The position numbers and the translations under genes were made by a program. A stretch of DNA of 64,000 nt from Acholeplasma granularum ATCC 19168 (GTDB taxonomy: Bacteria > Bacillota_I > Bacilli_A > Acholeplasmatales > Acholeplasmataceae), in assembly GCF_000526235.1 (NCBI RefSeq), contig NZ_JAFR01000006.1, forward strand, positions 124,001-188,000. Reading direction: 5' to 3'. The notes beneath the pieces were generated by a model that searched no databases, was not told where the DNA came from, and saw nothing but the letters and a program-made list of their open reading frames with translations. Within the stretch, counting starts at the first letter, position 1, and each line of letters starts with the position of its first letter. Positions 56,163 to 64,000 of the stretch are shown here, one piece after another.

Positions 56163-57472
56163 TTGAATTCACCTATAACTTTTACAAATTCATTAATTTC
56201 TTTTTTTGTTCGTTTTTCTGTTACTGCAAATGTCAGTAGATTGTCACCTAAATGAATTGGCCCTAAATATCCTTTAGATATTAGATACTCATCAAATTTA
56301 TTGACATCGCCATTAAATTTGAGTGTGAATTCTTTGTAGTGAGGTTGATCAAATACTTTATTAAAAAGGTTTGTTTCTAATAATTTAGATTCTAAATAAT
56401 AAGCACCATTTAAACTAAGTTTTGCAACATCTTTAAATCCGTTTTTACCTAGACTTGATAAATAAATAGCAACAGACAGAGCCATTAAAGATTGATTTGA
56501 ACAAATATTTGAGTTTGCTTTAGCGCGTTTAATATGCTGTTCCCTTGCCTGTAATGTTAAAACAAAAGCACGTTTCCCATCTAAGTCAGTTGTCACACCA
56601 CAGATTCTACCAGGCATTTTTCTTATGAGTTTATTTGTAGTAGCTAAATAACCTGCATAAGCACCACCATATGAAAGTGGTATACCAAAACTTTGAAGAT
56701 CTCCGGTTGCTATATCAACACCAAGTTCACCCGGAGTTTTTAAAAGTGCTAAACTTTGAGGATCTTGATTTGTAATAAATAGTGCACCATGCTCGTGAAT
56801 TAAATTACTAATACCATCAAGATTTTCAATGTTGCCATAATGATTTGGATTTTGAAATATTACTCCAGCACTATCTTTTAATAAATCAGCAAGTTTTGAT
56901 AAGTCACTAACACCATTTAATTCAGGTAATAGTACAAACTCTAGATCTCTATACTTACCATAAGTTTTTATAATATCTATCGTTCTTGGATTGATTGTTT
57001 CAGAATAAATGATTTTTTTTCTTTTTGTTTCTGCTACGGCCATAAACATTGCCTCAGCAGTTGCACTTGGACCATCATACATACTTGCATTTGTAATATC
57101 CATTCCAGTTATTTCACAAATTAGTGACTGGAACTCAAAAATATATTGTAGTGTACCTTGACTTACTTCAGGTTGATAGGGTGTATATGAGGTTAAAAAT
57201 TCTTGTCTAGAAGTAAGTGATTTAACAATAGAAGGTGTATAAACGTCATATGCACCATAACCTCTAAATATAGTTAACTGTTTATTTAGATTTGATAAAT
57301 TCAATAATTCTTTAGTTAATTCCAAATCAGATAACTGATTTGGAATGCCATATGGTTTATTATATTTTAAATCATTAGGTATATACATGGTTAAATCATC
57401 GATATGTTGAATACCGATTTTTTTTAACATATGTTCTATATCTACTTTTGTATGTGGTAAATATTTATGCAT
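56159..57472 (-). CDS. gcvPA: Glycine dehydrogenase (decarboxylating) subunit 1
   Basis: 437 residues. FRGYGAYDVYTPSIVKSL, YTPYQPEVSQGTLQYIFEFQ, MYDGPSATAEAMFMA and FQNPNHYGNIE are typical of the N-terminal P-protein half. It forms the heterotetramer with GcvPB. AGGAAC (minus) overlaps the gcvH stop codon and serves as ribosome-binding site. It ends in TGA overlapping the gcvPB start. Confidence 0.95.
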   Translation of the reverse strand: MHKYLPHTKVDIEHMLKKIGIQHIDDLTMYIPNDLKYNKPYGIPNQLSDLELTKELLNLSNLNKQLTIFRGYGAYDVYTPSIVKSLTSRQEFLTSYTPYQPEVSQGTLQYIFEFQSLICEITGMDITNASMYDGPSATAEAMFMAVAETKRKKIIYSETINPRTIDIIKTYGKYRDLEFVLLPELNGVSDLSKLADLLKDSAGVIFQNPNHYGNIENLDGISNLIHEHGALFITNQDPQSLALLKTPGELGVDIATGDLQSFGIPLSYGGAYAGYLATTNKLIRKMPGRICGVTTDLDGKRAFVLTLQAREQHIKRAKANSNICSNQSLMALSVAIYLSSLGKNGFKDVAKLSLNGAYYLESKLLETNLFNKVFDQPHYKEFTLKFNGDVNKFDEYLISKGYLGPIHLGDNLLTFAVTEKRTKKEINEFVKVIGEFK

Positions 57473-57484
57473 TATTAAATGTTC

Positions 57485-57853
57485 CTATAAAGCAGCTTCA
57501 TAATCTGCAACATTAAGAAGTTCTGCGGATTCTGAAGGGTTTGTTAGTTCAATTTCAACAATAAAATTCCCGAATGGGTCTTCATTTACAAGTTGTGGTT
57601 CGTCACTAAGTTTTGTATTAACTGAAACTATTTTTCCTGATAAAGGCAAGTATAAATCAGATGCGCTTTTTACAGATTCAACAGCAGCAAAAACTTCACC
57701 CTTTTTAAATGATTGTCCAACCTCAGGTAAATCAAAGAATACGATGTCACCTAAATGCATTGCTGCATAAGATGTAATACCAATTTTTGCAATATTTCCT
57801 TCGATAAATGCCCATTCATGTGTTTCTAAATATAGTAAATTATTTTTATTCAT
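57485..57853 (-). CDS. gcvH: Glycine cleavage system H protein
   Basis: 122 residues. The lipoylated lysine is in AAVESVKSASDLYLPLSG near residue 62, with HEWAFIEGN and GDIVFFDLPEVG. It shuttles the aminomethyl and reduced lipoyl group among the P, T and L proteins. AAAGGAGC precedes ATG 57853. No lipoate ligase or L-protein gene is in the window. Confidence 0.96.
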   Translation of the reverse strand: MNKNNLLYLETHEWAFIEGNIAKIGITSYAAMHLGDIVFFDLPEVGQSFKKGEVFAAVESVKSASDLYLPLSGKIVSVNTKLSDEPQLVNEDPFGNFIVEIELTNPSESAELLNVADYEAAL

Positions 57854-57867
57854 AATAATTGCTCCTT

Positions 57868-58950
57868 TTAAATTTTATTATTTTTATTAATGAATTTCTT
57901 ATTTCTAATAATAGCCTTATAATACTTATTTCGAATCATTATATCAACTGTTGAGCCTAACTTTGCATAATTAATGTCGATTAAAGCAAAAGCCAATGCT
58001 TTTTTTGTAGTAGGAGATAAATAACCTGTTGTTATAAATCCTATTTTAGTACCTTCGAAAAAAACTTCATAGCCAGAACGTGCTATATTTTTATCAATCA
58101 ATTCAAGTGCTACACTTTTTCTAGTCAAAGTATCTTTTTGATTAATCAAAATATTTCTGGCAAAAAAATCAGTTTTAGTAAAATCAACAGCAAAACCTAA
58201 ACCTGCTTCAAATGGATTGATTGTCTCATCCATTTCGTTACCATATAAAGGCATTGCTGCTTCAAAGCGAAGTGTATCTCTTGCACCTAAACCAATAGGT
58301 TTGACACCGTCATCATAAAGCTTATCCCATATTTGATTAATATAAGAATCATGAGCATAAACTTCAAATCCGTCTTCTCCAGTATAACCAGATCTTGATA
58401 TGAGTAGTGGACCATTTTCATCATTAAAATACATATAATCAGATGAATGGAGTGGAAGATTTTTAAATATTTTTGACATTTTATTAAAACTTTCGGGACC
58501 TTGTATTGCTATACATCCAAAGCTATCACTTATATTTCTTATAACAACATCAAACTTTTCTTTATTGTTAAGTAAATGATCATAATCTTTTTCTATATTT
58601 GAAGCATTTACTACAAGTAAAATTTGATCTTCACTAAATGGATAAACCATTAAATCATCAACGATATTTCCTTTATCATTAACAAGTAGTGCATATTGGA
58701 TTTTCCGTGAAACCTCAATTTTAGCTGTTAAAATATAATTTGAAAAATTTAAAGCATCTTCACCACTAATTACAATTTGACCCATATGTGAAACATCAAA
58801 TATACCACAGTTATTTCGAACAAAGTGATGCTCTTCAGCAATTGATGTGTAGTATAAAGGCATATCAAATCCACCAAAATTAATTAGATTGGCACCTAAT
58901 GAAACATGTTTTGAATGTAAAAATGTTTTTCTTAAATTGTTCATAGGCAT
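57868..58950 (-). CDS. gcvT: Aminomethyltransferase (glycine cleavage T protein)
   Basis: 360 residues. RKTFLHSKHVSLGANLINFGGFDMPLYY, FDVSHMGQI, SRSGYTGEDGFEVY and LGARDTLRFEAAMPLYGNEMDE are canonical. It transfers the one-carbon unit to tetrahydrofolate and releases ammonia. It is the first gene of the gcv operon, with AAGGAG seven bases before ATG 58950 and a TATAAT on the minus strand about 40 bases upstream. No glycine riboswitch fits in the 105-base leader region. Confidence 0.96.
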   Translation of the reverse strand: MPMNNLRKTFLHSKHVSLGANLINFGGFDMPLYYTSIAEEHHFVRNNCGIFDVSHMGQIVISGEDALNFSNYILTAKIEVSRKIQYALLVNDKGNIVDDLMVYPFSEDQILLVVNASNIEKDYDHLLNNKEKFDVVIRNISDSFGCIAIQGPESFNKMSKIFKNLPLHSSDYMYFNDENGPLLISRSGYTGEDGFEVYAHDSYINQIWDKLYDDGVKPIGLGARDTLRFEAAMPLYGNEMDETINPFEAGLGFAVDFTKTDFFARNILINQKDTLTRKSVALELIDKNIARSGYEVFFEGTKIGFITTGYLSPTTKKALAFALIDINYAKLGSTVDIMIRNKYYKAIIRNKKFINKNNKI

Positions 58951-59027
58951 ACAAACACTCCTTATAGTTTTTGTTATATCTATTATAAACTAAAATGGAC
59001 TTTTATGAGGGCTAAGAGTTTATAAAA

Positions 59028-59036
59028 TGTTAAAAT
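59028..59036 (+). promoter_or_regulatory. Extended -10 promoter of the phosphoesterase gene
   Basis: TGTTAAAAT, the same element as in front of polA, lies 19 nt before the start codon at 59056. Confidence 0.35.
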
Positions 59037-59055
59037 ACATATATGAGGTAAAGTT

Positions 59056-59748
59056 ATGAAAAAATATTTTGTATTTTCTGATATTCATGGGAATTTAAAA
59101 CCTTTAGTTGAAGCTTTAGATGAGGCTGGTTTTAATATGGATGATGATAATCATATTTTATTATCTTTAGGAGATCATTTTGATAGAGGTACTCAAAACC
59201 TTCAAGTTTTAGCCTATCTTATGCATTTTGATAAATTAAATAGAATTATCATGATTCGAGGAAATCATGATGATTTTTTACTAAAGTTTTTAAAAAACGA
59301 AAGTGATGGTATTTTTAATATTCAAAAAAACGGATTTGGTAACACTTTAATTGAACTAGCCTCAAAAGATAGTGTAACGATTCCTATGATGAGAGATTCA
59401 ATTAATAAAAGGTTTCCTAACTTGATAACATTACTTGAAAAAATGATTGATAAATTTGAACTAGGTGATTATGTATTCACACATGCAGGATATGCATATG
59501 ATAAGAAACGAGGGTGGTATATATATAATTTTGCATCCACACCTTATTTTTTAAAACATTTTGATACAAAAGATAAATATTACGTATTCGGCCATGCGCA
59601 TGCTAGTGCTATGAATTATTATGAATTGGGTATAGAAAGTAATGATATATTTGAAATGGGAAACTTTATTGGTATTGATGCCAATACAGTTTTAAATAAA
59701 AAGGTTCACATATTGATATTTGATGAATTTGGTAATAAATTAATATAA
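59056..59748 (+). CDS. Calcineurin-like metallophosphoesterase (PPP/ApaH-like)
   Basis: 230 residues. Metal-binding motifs FSDIHGN, GDHFDRG and RGNHDDF near the N-terminus, with THAGY and GHAHA later, the order of PPP-type serine/threonine phosphatases and symmetric diadenosine tetraphosphatases. The substrate, whether phosphoprotein or dinucleotide, is undetermined. It is divergent from gcvT and followed by a terminator. Confidence 0.85.
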   Translation: MKKYFVFSDIHGNLKPLVEALDEAGFNMDDDNHILLSLGDHFDRGTQNLQVLAYLMHFDKLNRIIMIRGNHDDFLLKFLKNESDGIFNIQKNGFGNTLIELASKDSVTIPMMRDSINKRFPNLITLLEKMIDKFELGDYVFTHAGYAYDKKRGWYIYNFASTPYFLKHFDTKDKYYVFGHAHASAMNYYELGIESNDIFEMGNFIGIDANTVLNKKVHILIFDEFGNKLI

Positions 59749-59775
59749 AAATACTATCTAAATAAATTATTAATT

Positions 59776-59816
59776 AAAACATTGTTTATTAATGAAAATA
59801 AATGATGTTTTTTTAT
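59776..59816 (+). terminator. Imperfect terminator after the phosphoesterase gene
   Basis: 13-position inverted repeat 59778-59790 / 59797-59809 with two mismatched positions, followed by a T7 run. Confidence 0.55.
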
Positions 59817-59827
59817 TATTAATATTG

Positions 59828-59856
59828 TTGACAACATAAAATAAAAAATATATAAT
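59828..59856 (+). promoter_or_regulatory. Consensus promoter of the PadR operon
   Basis: Perfect TTGACA (59828-59833), 17-bp spacer, perfect TATAAT (59851-59856), the strongest promoter in the window. It suggests that repression by the encoded PadR protein is needed. Confidence 0.8.
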
Positions 59857-59889
59857 TTCAGTATATTGCAATACAAGGAACTGATAATT

Positions 59890-60213
59890 ATGATACAAAC
59901 TCAAATGATAAAAGGATTTATTGAGGGCTTTATATTAAAAGTCTTATTAAATAATACCTTTTCAAGTATCGAAATAATTACATATCTTAGACAAAAATCA
60001 AATTTAGAAATTTCTGAAGGAACAATTTATCCTTTGATGTTACGTTTAGAAAGGGATCAGTATGTGACATCAGAACAATTTTATAATCCAAATGGACCAA
60101 AGATCAAAAAATATAGTATAACAAAACGAGGTATTATTGAACTAAATTTGATTAAAGAATACTGGAATGAATTTAAAGAAATTGCCACTACACTATTGGA
60201 GGATAAGGAATGA
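59890..60213 (+). CDS. PadR-family transcriptional regulator
   Basis: 107 residues. Winged helix with KGFIEGFILKVLLN, SSIEIITYLRQ, the family motif ISEGTIYPLMLRLERDQYV and KKYSITKRGIIELN; the C-terminus is short. PadR proteins repress nearby genes until an effector binds. The start ATG 59890 with AAGGAA is used; the in-frame TTG 59866 lies at the predicted transcription start. It overlaps the next membrane gene (ATGA), so it probably controls its own operon. Confidence 0.85.
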   Translation: MIQTQMIKGFIEGFILKVLLNNTFSSIEIITYLRQKSNLEISEGTIYPLMLRLERDQYVTSEQFYNPNGPKIKKYSITKRGIIELNLIKEYWNEFKEIATTLLEDKE

Positions 60214-61646
60214 AAATAAAATTAAAGGGTGTATATAAGTATACATATAAGTGTATTAAAAAAGAACTACGCCGTATTGTTAAAAATAATAAATTATACA
60301 AACAATCAACTGAAGATTTAAAAGATATGTTTATTAATATGCAAGCAAATAATTTAGAAATAACGCCTGAACTTATAGATACATCTAACTATGCAAAATC
60401 TATTGCAGATAGTCTAATATTAAAGAAGTATCCAAATCTCATTAGATATAGTTTAATACTTAGCTCATTTATAATGTCTATCATACTTATATTTTTTATT
60501 ACAGCTCTTATACTAAATATTCAAACATTCATCGAAAGACCTCTTATTAGTATGAATGATATGATAATTGAGTGGGATGAAATACCAAATGCGGACAAAT
60601 ATTATGTAGTGGTAAATGGAACAGATATTCACGAAACTAAAGACACACATTTTGAGTTTACACCATTAAGGTATGGAGTAAATGAAGTTTATGTATATGC
60701 TGAAAATAATACTAGATTCTTTGTTCGATCAAAGTCTTCTAATGTTATAACTTATGAAGTTAAAGAGTTTATATTTGATGGTATTTCACAAATAAATACA
60801 CATCAATTGTATCAATTAAAAATAAATGAACTAGGTGAGGCCAAATTTTTATTTAGATTAGTATATAGTGGTAATTATAAATTTAACTTTAATAATATTG
60901 TTAATAAAGATGAGTTCGTTTTTAAAATATTGGATGCGGATAATAATACATACTTAACCCCCGATCAATATGGACGTTATTATTTAGAAAATTATTCTAA
61001 TTATTATATTGAAGTATCATATATTGCCAATGAAGAAATAGGTTATTATGTAGAACCACAACAAGTCACCTTAAATTCTAATATTACATTAGAGCCACAT
61101 AAAAATTATATATATGAAGTAAATACAACATTTAATGATTATGAGTTTATTACACATAAAGATTATCAAAAAAGTGTTCAGTTAATGCACATTGAAGATA
61201 TTTTTGGTTATCCTGGCATTCCACCGGGTACACTTAGTTTCCAAAGACAAATATTTGCAGTACTTAATCAAACTAATGCACCTAGATCCTTTAACCTTAT
61301 AAAAAAATCACCTAAAATATTAAATTTAAATCAGACACTATCAGTAACTGAAATAAATCAGGTTGAGGTATTAAAATTTAGTAGACAAATAAACTGGTGG
61401 ACATTATTCATCAATTATAATAGTTCCTATTATGATATTCATTTTATGGATAACTATTTAAGAAAAATTGATGTTTACAAAGCACAAAGTGGCACAAATC
61501 AATATATTACAATACCTTTAGTTGAAAAAAGTAATATTACCCATGTCTTTGCTATTTTAGTTCCAAAAGACAATAAATCAGAATCAGCAACAACTATAGA
61601 TGTATCACTTATTAGACCAAGTGAAGGAAATTATTATCCGAATTAA
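60210..61646 (+). CDS. Membrane protein with FnIII-like extracellular region, PadR partner
   Basis: 478 residues. Residues 1-75 are charged, helical and cytoplasmic, resembling the small N-terminal domains often paired with PadR (DUF1700/HAAS-like, uncertain). One membrane segment lies at about 80-105. The outside part begins with a fibronectin type III-like domain (about 112-190: MIIEWDEIPNADKYYVVVNGT, NEVYVYAENN), followed by about 280 residues of beta-rich, aromatic, asparagine-rich sequence without known motif. A surface or envelope-stress role is possible but not shown. A terminator follows. Confidence 0.6.
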   Translation: MKIKLKGVYKYTYKCIKKELRRIVKNNKLYKQSTEDLKDMFINMQANNLEITPELIDTSNYAKSIADSLILKKYPNLIRYSLILSSFIMSIILIFFITALILNIQTFIERPLISMNDMIIEWDEIPNADKYYVVVNGTDIHETKDTHFEFTPLRYGVNEVYVYAENNTRFFVRSKSSNVITYEVKEFIFDGISQINTHQLYQLKINELGEAKFLFRLVYSGNYKFNFNNIVNKDEFVFKILDADNNTYLTPDQYGRYYLENYSNYYIEVSYIANEEIGYYVEPQQVTLNSNITLEPHKNYIYEVNTTFNDYEFITHKDYQKSVQLMHIEDIFGYPGIPPGTLSFQRQIFAVLNQTNAPRSFNLIKKSPKILNLNQTLSVTEINQVEVLKFSRQINWWTLFINYNSSYYDIHFMDNYLRKIDVYKAQSGTNQYITIPLVEKSNITHVFAILVPKDNKSESATTIDVSLIRPSEGNYYPN

Positions 61647-61692
61647 AAAAAAAGCTTATCCGGTATCAATTGATATGGGATAAGCTTTTTTA
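61646..61692. terminator. Bidirectional terminator, PadR operon / gpmI
   Basis: AAAGCTTATCC (61651-61661) pairs with GGATAAGCTTT (61678-61688), with an inner TATCAATTGATA palindrome and A/T runs on both sides. Confidence 0.85.
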
Positions 61693-61708
61693 TATAGGTT
61701 ATGTTTAA

Positions 61709-63241
61709 TTAACGAACGATTAGTGATTTACCAGTCATTGCTTTAGGTTTATCAATACCAAGTAAATCAAGTAGAGTAGGTGCAACATCACAAAGTGCAC
61801 CACTATTTACTTTAATACCTTTTTTAGTAATTACAACAGGTACTAGGTTAGTTGTATGCGCAGTGTGTGGATTACCAAATTCATCACGCATTTTTTCTGC
61901 ATTACCATGGTCAGCTAAAATAATAGCAACACCACCTAACTCTTTTGTAATAACATCTGTAACTTTACCAACGCATTCAACAGTTACTTCAACTGATTTT
62001 TTAGTTGCTTCAATATTTCCAGTATGACCAACCATATCAGGGTTTGCAAAGTTTAGGATCATTGTTTGATATTTATTTGTTCTTAGTTCTGCAATGACTT
62101 TATCAGTTAGTTCATAAGCAGACATTTCAGGTTTCAAATCATATGTTGCAACCTTAGGTGATTCTGCTAAAATTCTAGTAGAATTTTTTAAAGGAACTTC
62201 CTTACCGCCATCAAAGAAGAATGTAACGTGTGCGTATTTTTCAGTTTCTGCTGCTCTAATTTGGTTCAGACCGTTTTTCTCAATTACCTCACCATATAAA
62301 TCATCAAATGTTTGTAGTTCAAATGCAAGTGGTCCTTTTACAGTTTCTTTATAGTGCATCATAGATACAAAGAAGATGTTTTTAGGTGCTTTAGAAACAT
62401 TTAATAATGGTTTACCATCAGTGTATAAAGTTTTAGCTTCAGCTGGATTTGATAAAGCTGTTGCCATACGAATTGCTCTATCAGGTCTGAAGTTTGCAAA
62501 AATAATGGCATCATTATTTTCAACTAAGCCTTTATCGTTTACAACAAACGGAATAATAAATTCATCTTGGATGCCATTTTTATAACTTGATTCAATACCA
62601 TCAAGTGCACTGTTAAAGTGTGGACCATCGCCAAGTGTAATTGCATCATATGCAAGTTGGATACGGTCCCAGTTATTGTCTCTATCCATAGAATAATATC
62701 TACCAGAAACTGTTGCCACATTAAATCCATAATCAACTAATGTTTTGACAAAACCATAAGCTGATTCTTGTGGGGTATCTCTACCATCAGTGAATACATG
62801 TAAATATGTATTTTCTAAAATGTTTTGGGATTTTGAAAAATCATATAATGCTTTAAAATGCTCAACATGTGAGTGTACACCACCATCAGATACTAATCCC
62901 ATAATATGTAATTTAGAATTATGTTTTTTTGCATATGCGACAGCATCTAAAAATGCTTGATTCTTAAAAAAAGAACCATCTTTAATCGCAACATTAATTC
63001 TTGATAATGATTGCCAAACAATACGACCAGCTCCTAAGTTTAAGTGGCCTACTTCACTATTACCCATTTGACCATCAGGTAAACCAACTGCTTCACCTGA
63101 TGTTACTAATGTGTTATTTGGATACTCTTTTAATAAATTATCTAAGTATGATGTATCAGCAAGTGTAACTGAGTTTGAGTCACTAGCCGGTGCTAATCCT
63201 AAACCATCCATGATGATAAGTGCTGCAAATTTTTCTTTCAT
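61709..63241 (-). CDS. gpmI: 2,3-bisphosphoglycerate-independent phosphoglycerate mutase
   Basis: 510 residues, complete. The phospho-accepting Ser62 is in GQMGNSEVGH. Metal-binding and domain motifs include IIMDGLG, HSHVEH, HVFTDGRDTPQ, SGRYYSMDRDNNWDR and ILADHGNAEKM. It interconverts 3- and 2-phosphoglycerate in glycolysis using two manganese ions. GAGGT precedes ATG 63241. It is monocistronic and convergent with the PadR operon. Confidence 0.97.
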   Translation of the reverse strand: MKEKFAALIIMDGLGLAPASDSNSVTLADTSYLDNLLKEYPNNTLVTSGEAVGLPDGQMGNSEVGHLNLGAGRIVWQSLSRINVAIKDGSFFKNQAFLDAVAYAKKHNSKLHIMGLVSDGGVHSHVEHFKALYDFSKSQNILENTYLHVFTDGRDTPQESAYGFVKTLVDYGFNVATVSGRYYSMDRDNNWDRIQLAYDAITLGDGPHFNSALDGIESSYKNGIQDEFIIPFVVNDKGLVENNDAIIFANFRPDRAIRMATALSNPAEAKTLYTDGKPLLNVSKAPKNIFFVSMMHYKETVKGPLAFELQTFDDLYGEVIEKNGLNQIRAAETEKYAHVTFFFDGGKEVPLKNSTRILAESPKVATYDLKPEMSAYELTDKVIAELRTNKYQTMILNFANPDMVGHTGNIEATKKSVEVTVECVGKVTDVITKELGGVAIILADHGNAEKMRDEFGNPHTAHTTNLVPVVITKKGIKVNSGALCDVAPTLLDLLGIDKPKAMTGKSLIVR

Positions 63242-63465
63242 TTATATTTACCTCGTTTCTTTTCATAAATATTATACTATATTATAATTTTTGATTATAA
63301 TAATATTATTATGAAAGGGTATACATTTCTTAGTTTGGATTATAAAAGATATAAAGAAACAAAATAAGTCTTAAATAATCGATAAATTATGTAAAATATG
63401 GATTAATTATCATATCTTTTGAATTTATTTTATGTAAGTGCTAGAATATGGTTGCACAATTAAAT
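63242..63465. other. AT-rich spacer, gpmI / FMN riboswitch
   Basis: Contains minus-strand TATAAT-like elements for gpmI near 63270-63300, and the plus-strand riboswitch promoter TTGAAT (63419-63424), 17-bp spacer, TAGAAT (63442-63447) with an upstream TGC. An 18-codon ATG frame at 63311 has no ribosome-binding site and is not annotated. Nothing else seen. Confidence 0.5.
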
Positions 63466-63580
63466 CATCTTCGGGGCGAGGTGTAATTCCTCACCGGCAG
63501 TTAAAGTCTGCGAGCAAATTCTACATTTGCAGGATCCTGTGTAATTCAGGTACCGACAGTATAGTCTGGATGAGAGAAGA
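63466..63580 (+). promoter_or_regulatory. FMN riboswitch (RFN element)
   Basis: Canonical conserved blocks in order: CTTCGGGGCGAGGTGTAATTCC-type start split at 63468 onward, CCTCACCGGCAG, AGTCTGCGAGC, AGGATCCTG TGTAATTCAGGTACCGACAGT and AGTCTGGATGAGAGAAGA. FMN binding should favour the terminator at 63608-63641 and switch the riboflavin transporter gene off. Confidence 0.96.
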
Positions 63581-63607
63581 ATAAGTAATCTTTTTTTAAC
63601 TTTTTTT

Positions 63608-63641
63608 AGTTACCCGATTTTGTTTTTTTGGGTAACTTTTT
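63608..63641 (+). terminator. Riboswitch-controlled terminator
   Basis: Perfect 8-bp stem AGTTACCC (63608-63615) / GGGTAACT (63630-63637), followed by T-run. It is the expression platform between the RFN element and ribU. Confidence 0.8.
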
Positions 63642-63663
63642 ATATTTAAAGGAGAATATTTAT

Positions 63664-64000
63664 ATGGATCAAATTGTTCAGTTTTTAAAGAGTAATATGA
63701 AAGTTATAGAAGCAAGTTTAATGATAACATTTATTATTGCTTTAGTAATTCTATTTATTTTTGCATGGCGCACAGAAGAAAATATTGAAAGTAAACCTAA
63801 AAAAATTAAGAAAATGGTTACAATCTCTTTATTGTCAGCATTATCTGTTGTATTATACTATTTTATTAAGTTTCCAATTCAATTAATCTTACCCTTTATT
63901 CCTGGTTTTTTAGATATTCATTTTTCTGCGGTACCAATTTATATAGGTGGTTATTTATTTGGACCAATTAGTGGAAGTATTATTGCAATTATAAGGTTTT
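63664..64000 (+). CDS. ribU: Riboflavin ECF transporter S component, N-terminal part
   Basis: 112 residues are visible before the window ends. An N-terminal hydrophobic segment (VIEASLMITFIIALVILFIFAW) and a basic linker precede the usual RibU start (MVTISLLSALSVVLYYFIKFPIQ, then FIPGFLDIHFSAVPIYIGGYLFGPISGSIIAIIRF). The S component binds riboflavin and works with the shared EcfAA'T energy module, not in this window. The FMN riboswitch supports the substrate. The start ATG 63664 has AAAGGAG upstream. The extra N-terminal membrane helix is unusual for RibU. Confidence 0.88.
   Translation, partial: MDQIVQFLKSNMKVIEASLMITFIIALVILFIFAWRTEENIESKPKKIKKMVTISLLSALSVVLYYFIKFPIQLILPFIPGFLDIHFSAVPIYIGGYLFGPISGSIIAIIRF

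Noticed and set aside
58951-59055. Glycine riboswitch before gcvT
   Set aside because: The gap is only 105 bases and shared with a divergent gene; none of the conserved glycine aptamer blocks is visible.
63311-63367. 18-codon mini-ORF upstream of the FMN riboswitch
   Set aside because: No ribosome-binding site and it lies upstream of the riboswitch promoter. Lysine/tyrosine-rich AT-biased sequence is expected by chance.
1-64000. CRISPR arrays, insertion sequences, tRNA or rRNA genes, prophage
   Set aside because: No regularly spaced repeats, transposase-like ORFs, T-arm-like GTTCGAATC motifs or phage genes were seen when reading both strands.

Overview
The window is about 64 kb of AT-rich, densely coding, low-GC Gram-positive-type chromosome. 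Gene content and order point to a wall-less mollicute of the Acholeplasma type. UGA works as a stop codon (dnaI, ruvB, radC, gcvPA) and tryptophan is TGG, so this is not a Mycoplasma-type code. TTG and GTG starts occur. I infer Acholeplasma (A. laidlawii-like) from content only; no rRNA is present to prove it. I found no tRNA, IS element, CRISPR array or prophage.

Left part (1-16.6 kb). The end of nanE is followed by a compact RNA gene candidate (about 402-503) with its own promoter, three hairpins and C-rich single-stranded segments. One segment is perfectly complementary over 11 nt to the ribosome-binding site of a nearby ABC transporter. Then come two ABC exporter-type systems, a U32-protease-like pair (trhP1/trhP2, tRNA hydroxylation), tpx, the signal-recognition operon ftsY-ylxM-ffh, and the replication/repair block polA - mutM::coaE fusion - dnaB - dnaI, followed by T-box-controlled thrS. 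The order polA-mutM-coaE-dnaB-dnaI-thrS resembles that of Bacillus, without nrdR.

Middle (18.9-48.9 kb). An ABC-2 system is followed by a cysteine-free Mrp/SalA ATPase, a condensation-like protein with a zinc-ribbon membrane partner, radC, a DUF697 protein, the L21 leader with rplU-prp-rpmA, and obg. A 1183-residue coiled-coil protein of unknown function lies on the minus strand. Next come ruvAB-queA, uppP on the minus strand, a membrane-anchored Cys-less PTS EIIB-like protein with HPr, a PopT-type (DUF368) polyprenyl-phosphate transporter, trmB, an M42 peptidase, an aldo/keto reductase, parE-parC, a TGS-uridine-kinase-like protein, a Fic-like/winged-helix protein without the Fic catalytic motif, DegV and three small unknown genes.

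Right part (49-64 kb). A BmpA-NupOPQ nucleoside importer is followed by a deoxynucleoside kinase, which together suggest nucleoside salvage. The glycine cleavage operon gcvT-gcvH-gcvPA-gcvPB is on the minus strand. Then come a metallophosphoesterase, a PadR regulator with a membrane protein carrying an extracellular FnIII-like domain, gpmI (minus), and an FMN riboswitch controlling a truncated ribU-type ECF transporter gene.

Transcription signals are unusually readable. Many operons end in strong hairpin plus T-run terminators, and several promoters are near-consensus with 17-bp spacers. In two places the promoter and the next gene's Shine-Dalgarno sequence are folded inside the upstream terminator.
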